From contig NC_092345.1 in the NCBI RefSeq assembly GCF_963676685.1, positions 48,753,838 through 48,817,837 of the forward strand: 64,000 bases of DNA. The letters are read 5' to 3'. The stretch comes from Mytilus edulis. Lineage: Eukaryota; Mollusca; Bivalvia; Mytilida; Mytilidae. Positions 55,620-64,000 of the stretch are shown here, one piece after another; the stretch's first letter is position 1, and each line of letters opens with the position of its first letter. The notes beneath the pieces are model-generated. The model had not been told where the DNA came from. It saw only the letters and a list, made by a program, of their open reading frames with translations, and did no database searches. The position numbers and the translations under genes were made by a program.

Positions 55620-56170
55620 GATATCAAAAGTACCAGGATTATAATTTATTACGCAAGACGCGCGTTTCGTCTTCATAAGACTCATCAGTGACGCTCATAT
55701 CAAATTATCTATAAAGCCAAACAAGTACAAAGATGAAGAGCATAGAGGATCCTGGTCCAAAATTCCAATAACGTTTTGCCAAATACGGCTTATGTAATCT
55801 TTGCCTGGGATAATAAAATCCTTAGTTTGTCGGAAAATTCAAAGTTTTGTACACAGAAAATTTATAAAAATGACCACATTATAGATATTCATGTCAACAC
55901 CGAAGTGTTGACTACTGGGCTGGTGATACCATCGGGAACGAAACGTCATCCAGCAGTGGCATCGACCCAGTGGTGTAAATAGTTATCAAAGGTACCAGGA
56001 TTATAATTTATTACGCCAGACGCGCGTTTCGTCTTCATTAGACTCATCAGTGACGCTCATATCAAAATATTTATAAAGCCAAAGAAGTACAAAGTTGAGA
56101 GCATTGAGGATCCAAAATTCCAAAAACGTTTTGCCAAATACGGCTAAGGTAATCTTTGCCTGGACATATT
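55620..56170 (-). repeat. Dispersed repeat family B, tandem reverse copies
   Basis: Two successive units of about 365 bp each begin GTACCAGGATTATAATTTAT and contain GACGCGCGTTTCGTCTTCAT (near 55657 and 56018). The first unit also keeps the part with CACCGAAGTGTTGACTAC and GCATCGACCCAGTGG. Confidence 0.8.
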
Positions 56171-56828
56171 ATGATCTGGGAGTGTAAAGAATTAGAATTG
56201 ATAAATTAATGGAGAACCAACGATCACCCATGTTCATCAGTTGCCTCAGTTTTAAGTCTGTTATGTAACGGTTTTGTTTTGGGAGGGGGAATTTTTTGAC
56301 ATGACTATTTTAATTTTTCATCGACTTATGAGTTTTGAATGTACCATTGGTTTCTTAATTCCGTCTCTCCTAGTTAAATTAGTAAGTGCTACGAATACAC
56401 GCTTAATTTGGGGGATCCAATTTATTGAAATTGATTAATTATATAACTATTTACATATTCATGTATAGTGTTGCCGTTACTTTGACCTCCTACTAATTAC
56501 AAAGACATGTAGTTTACATTACACATCTCATTAAGCATTTTCTCACTTGATGTATAGGTTGCTTGTTAAATGTAAACAAATACCAACTGTCAAGCAGCTG
56601 AATATGAAATTAGATCAAAATAAACTACGTTCCTAAGAAAGCTCTTACATATGGTTTGTGTTCTCTTATGTATTGTAATTAAAAAAAAACAAAAAAAAAC
56701 AACATTGTTACAATTGTATAATAAAAATGAAAGAATGAACGATCGCGAATGATTAAAATTTTAAAAATTGTCAAGTTAATTTCACATTTCCGCTGTAAAT
56801 AACTGCGAGAAATTATTTTATACAATAA

Positions 56829-58440
56829 TACACATATCCTCAGTGATTGATATAATCTTGCATCCAGTTCATGTTAAGTTATGGGCATAGAAAACTCTAG
56901 AGGAAAGAACCGAATACAAGATAATATCTTAACGTTTCAGAAACCAAAATGTGGACTACCATGCACAATGCAATGCAGAAGAGCTCACTGGATAGTGCAC
57001 AGTTGTTTTTCAGTTATAAAACTATTCTGGAGCTCATAAAATGAAGCATTATAATCAACATTATTGTCATCCGAGATATATAATTTTATTTTTACCGTTG
57101 TAATGAAAAAGCAAACACAAACATGCAAATACACTTGCCCTAATTGACCTTTCCCTTGAAAATCGATAAAGCAAAGGTTTGTTTTGTCAACATGATCCCA
57201 TGGTAATGCTCATGTTTTTCTAATGTTGTCTCGTGCTCATCAACCCAAAATGCATACATGTAAAACCAATATTGAAATATAAATATAAAAACATATCCAC
57301 ATTTTGGTACTTATGGGAGGGAGAGGGGGGAACTTATCAAGAACCTCATCAACCCAAACAGGCAATATGTATTGCCTGACCAAACAAAGCCCTTATATTA
57401 AACCAACCACCACTTGGATATTGAAAGAATGAGGATGTATCACATGTACTTCCGCCAAAGATATCAACCAATGAGGTTATACACATATCCTCAGTGATTG
57501 ATATAATCTTGCATCCAGATCATGTTAAGTTATGGGCATAGAAAACTCTATAGTCCATACAGCATATTTGCAGGCCAATCTCAAAATATACCACTAGCAA
57601 GGCTTTCCCTTAAGGAATAGTATTCCCAATACTCAAAACAAATTCAACACTTTTATTAAATATTATTCCTTTTAAAATTACTTTAAAACACTTCTAAACA
57701 TTTAAAGATGCATGTAAACATTTCTTTATAAATCGTTCATAATTCAATAAATTCTCATGAATTTGACCACATACAGACTTTTAAAAGTTGAGTTAAGGCA
57801 ATGAACTTATATCAAAATGAACATTGTCATTATTCTAATAACATCTTCAGCATGTGGAAAGCTTGTAAGCAAACGGACTTAACCTCCAAGTGTAAACTAT
57901 GCTGGCTTGTCTCTTTCTTTACTGTTGTTGAATCAAACACACTCTGTACTTCATAATCAGGAACATTGACAATTGTATTTCCACTCGATTCTTCACATGT
58001 CTACTGAAAATATATTAACCAAAATGAATAACAAATTGTGTATTTGTACTAAAGACAGCATTAGTCACACTTTGAAAAGGAAAAAATCCCTTTGCCTACA
58101 ATCCACGTGGAAACCCACTAGGGAATCAGTGTCCCTCGAACTGTAGACAAAGAAATTTAAATTAAAAAATTTAACCATACATTAAATTTAAGTATACATT
58201 TGTACTAGTATACAAAACCATTCAACATTATATTTATATTTATTAATTTAAATAAAACAAAACAAAACAAAAAATATAGCAACCATTATTTAATCTCCCA
58301 TGACAAAAAGATTTTTGTGACATATTTCAACACATCAATGAAATTAATTACACATCCAATAGAAAACATCATGAAATTACGGAAAAATTATTAGCATTAC
58401 TTTTAAATAGGTTCATTTGAACATAAAGCTGCTTCCATCA

Positions 58441-58472
<32 letters not shown>

Positions 58473-59607
58473 AGTACCGTGCCATATTGGCATCTTCTGC
58501 AGACATACATAATTTAGTGTAGTATCAATATTTTCCCCATGCATTATTTTCCTATTATCAGAAATCAAAACATTACTTCATTTGCAATTTGTTCTCGCCA
58601 TATTCTGATTATAAAAAGGTTGTTCAAACTCATTGACATGAATCATCGTGCAATGTCATATTACTTCTCCTTCATTCGTCACCCTGTCAAAGCTGTAGGT
58701 AACACCATCTGAAAACAAAAACATTCTATTCAATTCTATGTACAATCAAACAGACCGCTGAACGCGGACCTCGACAAAGACACCTTATAATTCAATACAC
58801 ATCACTCCGATAAAAAACATGAATATCAAGTGACATGTCACACTATAAAATTATTCCACTTTCTCAATAATTCTATTCTTTTCTAACAAAGTCTTTAAAT
58901 AGCATATCTATCAGTATGTACGATGTAAAAATAAATGAAAAGTCCACAACACAGTCAAAAGTAACAAAAGAAACTATTTACCCTATAAACAATTTATTAT
59001 TCTCCTTTCAACTACAATTTTCCAAAATGGCCAGAGCCCCCGCTTCCACATATATTTTATATAGCGATAACACTTTGCCCTGCGTTTAACCGGCGCACGG
59101 CATAACAAATATCTGACCACCTGGGTTGATAACTACATAAGGTCTAAATCCCAAAACATCAGTTTGCCACCAAGGTCAAACATTACCATCTAGTTCTATC
59201 AAGAAGCCGCCAAGGCGAATATAAATGACTACCAAGGTCTTGACGCCCCCAAGGCTAGTATTTTTAATTCATTGTTGCCATCAAGGCAAATGTAAAAAAT
59301 CATAAAAATGACCACCTAGGTCTATTGCCACCAAGGAATATAAAAATGACCACCTAGGTCTATTGCCACCAAGGCATATATAAATGACCATCTAGGTCTT
59401 TTGCCACCAAAGCATATATAAATGACCACCAAGGTCTTAAAGCCACCAAGGCTATATTGCCACCAAGGCAAATGTAAGTAAAAGTTAAAGAATATAGTTA
59501 CTTTACCGACAACACGTGGAGCACGACCTTCCCACAGCTTGGATATTGAAAGAATGAGGATGTATCACATGTACTTCCGCCAAAGATATCAACCAATGAG
59601 GTTATAA
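56829..59607. repeat. Nested A/B repeat blocks with internal minisatellite
   Basis: A ~70-bp block A (ATATCCTCAGTGATTGATAT) occurs at 56829-56899 and 57480-57550. A ~70-bp block B (TTGGATATTGAAAGAATGAG) occurs at 57412-57480 and 59538-59607. The order A-B-A-B, with B1 directly joined to A2, reads as two units with shared ends but different interiors (0.65 and 2.1 kb). The second interior contains the minisatellite at 59160-59478. Confidence 0.7.
59160..59478. repeat. GCCACCAAGG minisatellite
   Basis: About nine degenerate units of roughly 35 bp: TTGCCACCAAGGCATATATA followed by AATGACCACCTAGGTCT, with variants GCCGCCAAGG, GCCCCCAAGG and GCCATCAAGG. Non-coding. Confidence 0.75.
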
Positions 59608-59611
59608 ATTC

Positions 59612-59652
59612 ATACACGACTGAGTGCAATCAAATTGCACTCAGCCGTGTAT
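59612..59652. repeat. 19-bp-stem hairpin
   Basis: ATACACGACTGAGTGCAAT, a 3-nt loop, then ATTGCACTCAGCCGTGTAT: one mismatch in 19. A third copy of one arm (TCATACACGGCTGAGTGCAA) follows at about 59671-59690. It lies just after repeat block B2. Confidence 0.8.
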
Positions 59653-59860
59653 ATTATTTTTGCATGATAAGTTCATACACGGCTGAGTGCAAACAAATTG
59701 CTATAGAAGTCTATACAACCCTTATTTGTGTAGGCTATGTATGATACATATAGTTAAAGAGTAAACCAATGTTATGCAGTTCCAGTTACTAAGCACGTCC
59801 GTGATGAAGTCGGGGAAATTTTGACCGTCACTGAAAAATGAGGGTATTGTTGACAGACAT

Positions 59861-60200
59861 TTACCCTTGAAACATGTTACGTACGAACGCATCAAACAGT
59901 TGCGAGGTTTTCTCACGTGCACAAAGCGTGGCACTCTCTGTACATGATACATTGATTTCAACGTTGACATTCTGACCGGACGTGGCTGCGAACTTATACA
60001 TCCCGCACAGCCGAACGAACACCACATTTATGCAAGGTTTATATTGCCAGTCGGAAGAAATCATTTCTCTCTTGGTGGATTGAAGATTTTCAAGATACTT
60101 TATCGTGTTAAAGACTACCACGACAAGTCGGAAAATGCATGTTTGGGTGGATCTTTAGAGTGTGCTTCTATAACAAACGTCTCAACTTTCCAGCCCACCC
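59861..60200 (-). pseudogene. Possible decayed coding fragment, unrecognised
   Basis: The minus strand reads VETFVIEAHSKDPPKHAFSD, then after a one-base shift YLENLQSTKREMISSDWQYK, PCINVVFVRLCGMYKFAATS and REKTSQLFDAFVRNMFQG. The composition looks protein-like and the frame is broken once. No family recognised; it could be chance. Confidence 0.25.
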
Positions 60201-60204
60201 TCAA

Positions 60205-61850
60205 GTTTTCACAATTCACAATTTCAGTAATAAGTATAACAAGCTTCTAATGCATTTATCTCCTTAGACATGATATAAGGTCTGTGTGTGTTTGTTTTCT
60301 ATGAAGTGTTTTGTTGTCTACTGCTGGTATTTCCGACATAAAAATTCCTTCGTTTTTCTTTTGACCGTTTTTCATCGACATATACCTGTCTTATTAGTAT
60401 TTTCTTACTTATTGCCAGATAAAAACAGTACATAAAGAGTGAATAAACCATTTAATTTTTTCATTGCTGACAAATTGTTTGTTTTTATAGTGATTGAGAC
60501 TGTAACACAATTATGACTACTGTGTCCCAATTTATGACATTTTTATCGAATATGTTTGTTTGTTTTTGCTCACAAACTGTTGTCAATATAATGAAACTCG
60601 ATGTGACTATCATTCAATTTAGAGAAGATGTGGTATGAGTGCCAATTAAGAAAGTAAGTTACCTCCAGATGTATATTTGGTTAATTCTGTTATTGGGCTC
60701 ATTAAAACACATCCCTCGTCTCTATTTTTAAAAGAAACCAGTTTATTGTTGAAGACTGTATGTTGACTCTCTGGGTTTCAAAGTAAAAGAAAATCCGTAC
60801 GTACATTAAACACCTCAATATACAATGGTTGCGGCCCATCGTAGAACACCGGAATATAAGGACAAATATTGTTCGATTGAAAAATAGGGGAAAAGTAACT
60901 AAATTGTATTGTAATGCTCATGAGATCATTTCGGGTCTGTTATAGCCGAATTTACGGTATAGGTTTTCTAATTGTTAAAGGCCATACGGTTGCCAATAAT
61001 TGATTAGATATTTCATTTGAACTTTGTATCATTGACAATCATACCACATCTCCTTATTTGTATATAAATAATCAAACAAATAATTAAACAATTCTGCAAT
61101 ATTTAATTACCAGTCCAAAACAAGGTTAATCACTAAATTTATTTATTATATTTCAATAATTTCCATGACATTGTCATGTTTTTTTTTATCGACTGATGTA
61201 TCTTTCGCTTATTGTTTATGACAATAAAAATGCGTAAGTACACAACATCTGTTTCACGTGTAACTGACTGTTATATACAAACGAGATCCAAAAATAATTT
61301 ATATATGAGTTTTGAAAAGGAAATGAAGTATATAACCTGCTAATTTATTGATCGTAAACTATAAACGACACAGAAAGGAATGAAAAGATGTCCATAGTGA
61401 CAACAAAATATTCATACATTATTCATGTGACAAAAACCTCAATAAAGACATCATATACAACGATAGTAAAAGCAGATAATTTATTAATCAGATGAACTTG
61501 GTATTTCAGTACCTAACATATTAGTTACCGTTATGATGGGCTTAAAGTTTGTTCCGTCTTAGATTGTCTCCTATACAAAAGTACTAATCTGATGAATTGT
61601 CAATGCAATCTTTTTTTGCCGTTGTCACTATCACTGGATATATATTGTGCTGTGTTAGTGTACGAGAGTATCACCAGCCAATTATTCAGTACTTCTGTAC
61701 TAGCGTGAAATAACGAATATTGTTTTTTTGAAATTTACCTAGTATGTATCTGTGTTTCGCTCAAATGTTGCTGTCACTATAATGAATTGTTATTCGACTG
61801 CCATACATGTGAGATGTTCAGCTAGCTATAATTTGACATTGATAACGTAC
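60205..61850. other. Gene-poor stretch with weak repeat fragments
   Basis: Short family-A fragments near 60620-60650 (AGATGTGGTATGAGTGCC) and 60900-61060 (reverse). Otherwise AT-rich with no gene seen. Confidence 0.45.
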
Positions 61851-61852
61851 TA

Positions 61853-62003
61853 GTTTGAATCCATCTAGTTGAACAATATGTATCCTTGAACCCATCTAGT
61901 GGAACAATATATATCTTTGAATCTATCTAGTTGAACAATATATATCCATATATATCCTTGAACCCATCTAGTGGAACAATATCTATCTTTGAATCTATCT
62001 GTG
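61853..62003. repeat. ~36-bp tandem repeat
   Basis: Four units of CTTTGAATCTATCTAGTTGA / CTTGAACCCATCTAGTGGAA, each followed by CAATATATATC. Alternate units share the GTTGA or GTGGA variant, suggesting a 2-unit higher-order period. Confidence 0.75.
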
Positions 62004-62084
62004 TGTAAATATTTTAATTTATGTTTAATAATATAAGCTGTGTCCAATACTGCCAACAAATCTTAGTTTTACAAGCCATTAAGG

Positions 62085-62230
62085 AATGACTGTAATTTTT
62101 TTTCTGTCTATGAAGAAATAACATAAAAAATGTGGTGCACACTGAATAACGCGCATAGCGGGTTATTTAATAGTGTGCACCACATTTTTTATGTTATTTC
62201 AAATAGACAGAAAAAAATATTACAGTCATT
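62085..62230. mobile_element. Near-perfect palindromic MITE
   Basis: The outer ends AATGACTGTA and TACAGTCATT are exact complements. Inner arms ATGTGGTGCACACT and AGTGTGCACCACAT are also exact. Loop GCGCATAGCGG. Arms are about 60 bp with few mismatches over the 146-bp element. Confidence 0.85.
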
Positions 62231-62239
62231 TCTTATAAT

Positions 62240-64000
62240 TTAATTCTAAAAACCATTTTAAACCATAGAAAACCATGAAAAAAACGTTGATGACGTCAAG
62301 GTCACATGACTAAATTATGTCTATGGGCTCATAACAAAATAACGTCAGCCAATCAGAAGACGGGTTACATCAACATTAAATTATTCTCGAATAATGGACT
62401 TTCTGTGTAGAATTTTCCTCTGCTTTTGGTAATTTTATTTTCCTTTTTAGTGCTATAAAATTTTGAATTCATTTTAAATTAAAGAATGCATATTCTTACT
62501 TCCTTGTGCGCGTTTGGCTTTACTTTTGAGCATTCTTGGATTATGGGCTCTTCACCTTTTAAACTAGGTTTTGAGTTTTTCAAATATTTTGGCTTCGAAT
62601 ATACTAAGTAACTGCAGAGCCATTGAATATCGAAATGCGTATCTGGTGTGGTTAAAATTATTATTGCCTTAAACGTTTACGTTTTGAATGTAACCTTGGT
62701 ATTCTATGCATCGTTTTATTTTACAATGTAGACCTTCGCAGGGGATCTTGAAATGTCTATTTATTTGTCCGTCGGTAGAAAGTAAAATCAGAAAAAAAAT
62801 ATTTGTTTCATTGGTAACCATATTTTTTTGTTGTTATCATAAAGTCATAAGCTTAATTGAATCACAAGAGCACATCAATTTGATGTGGCTTGTCAAGCAA
62901 AAATAATTTGTGAACTAGATATACATACATAACCTACTATTATGTACCAATTTCAGCTGTCTAGACTGTGTGGATTGTTCTTATTGTTAAAAATCATATA
63001 GTTACCTATAGTTCCTTATGTCTAAAATTTGATGGATTGTTGTCTTATTGACAGTCATATATCTTTTTCTGAGTTTATATTACTTTATGACAAATTCGAT
63101 TGTAATGTGCATTGAATAGAGAATGGAAACGGGCAATATGTTAAAGAGACAACAACCTGAATAAAGAACACATATAATTTTGGAACTACATATTATTTAT
63201 TGCATGAATGGCAAGTGATGCTTACTCGCTTGGAAAACTTGGTCTAGTTTTTAGTTTAAGAATATTTTCGCTTAATTTTTGTGTGTAATAACCATGAACC
63301 TTGCACTTATAAACGAATATATACAAGCCATGAATATTTTTTTTGTATTTACTTGTAAAGTTTGACTTTGTATACAAATAACATCTCTTTTGAAACATCC
63401 CAAGTCTATGTCCAGGGGACAGCAATGTTTAAAATTACTGTTAATTTCAGTTAATTTTGTGGTCCTCATTGAGGTCCGCTCTATAGCCATTCTTTTTTAT
63501 AAAACAGTCTGATTTTTTTTTTGAATAATACAAAAACGTCCAATAAAACTGCAGGACTAAACAGTATGTGTACTTTGTCGAAACAATTGAACTCTCTACT
63601 AGGAAAAAGGAGGAAAAGGATTTGAAATATACATTTTCCTTTAATAAACAATACTGTTTATTGTTTTATATGTACGTATGTAATGAATATTTTAAATTTT
63701 GTTTTATGTTGTTTAAATCATTTTTTTGTCTGCAAATTTTAATAGTCTAATGAAAGAGATAACACGTGAAAAGTTAAACAGTCAACGTACTATAATAACT
63801 ACCCCATCTGATAATGTCCTTTATCGGTAATTTGTACATTTTTCCTTTGATGTGTACTCGCTGATAATGTCAGTATCAGTGGACTGGCCGTGATATAAAA
63901 ATTATTGGGTTAGTACGCAAATGACATGCGCGAATGCAACGCGTAAGGATCTACTTTCCATTTTCATTCACAAAATTGCGCGTGATTTTTATCGCAGAAA
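62240..64000. other. Gene-poor right end
   Basis: Includes a CRE-like TGATGACGTCA near 62289 and family-A-like fragments near 62965-63070 and 63118-63165. No credible exon, RNA gene or conserved protein segment seen. Confidence 0.4.

Noticed and set aside
59160..59478. GCCACCAAGG repeats considered as coding repeats
   Set aside because: Unit lengths vary, frames do not stay open, and the units degenerate at the edges; it is a minisatellite.
61865..62059. 64-codon minus-strand ORF with repeated SRTRWVQGYI-like segments
   Set aside because: It is the translation of a 36-bp tandem repeat (a multiple of three) and has no gene signals.

Overview
The window is AT-rich, intron-rich metazoan DNA packed with dispersed repeats. 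The repeat families and the intron-split alpha-spectrin gene point to a bivalve mollusc, most likely a mussel of the Mytilus group. The taxon is my inference from recalled repeat families and was not searched.

Layout. (1) 1-14.1 kb, minus strand: the 5' part of a non-erythrocytic alpha-spectrin gene. Sixteen coding exons give an unbroken 711-codon frame with all splice phases compatible. The 5' UTR is spliced, and a probable promoter with CCAAT boxes lies near 13.95-14.1 kb. The gene runs off the left edge. (2) 14.1-22.4 kb: repeats, fold-back elements, reverse-transcriptase relics and one 58-codon membrane-peptide candidate. (3) 22.4-25.2 kb, plus strand: a DEDDh 3'-5' exonuclease resembling the exonuclease-III-like C-terminus of vertebrate PML, but with all catalytic residues present. 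Its C-terminal extension appears broken by two compensating frameshifts. (4) 25.6-28.3 kb: a LINE 3' relic followed by a 2.1-kb ATTC tetranucleotide array. (5) 32.4-35.9 kb, minus strand: a 5'-truncated non-LTR retrotransposon with an intact 1072-aa endonuclease/reverse transcriptase frame. (6) 37.1-39.8 kb, plus strand: a two-exon TREX-family exonuclease whose DEDDh domain is split by about 350 residues of disordered, CDK-site-like sequence. (7) 40-51.9 kb: fold-back elements, dispersed repeats and a decayed Penelope-like reverse transcriptase. (8) 51.9-54.8 kb, minus strand: a secreted Asn/Gln-rich protein with a spliced 5' UTR. (9) 55-64 kb: repeats, a GCCACCAAGG minisatellite and palindromes, with no convincing gene.

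The most interesting biology is the pair of same-strand DEDDh exonucleases (PML-type and TREX-type) about 12 kb apart. In vertebrates these families act in DNA clean-up and nuclear-body or innate-immune biology. A functional link in this animal is inference. The structural oddities (the TREX insertion, the frameshifted PML-type tail) can be read directly from the sequence. At least eight inverted-repeat elements and several recurring repeat families make up most of the rest.
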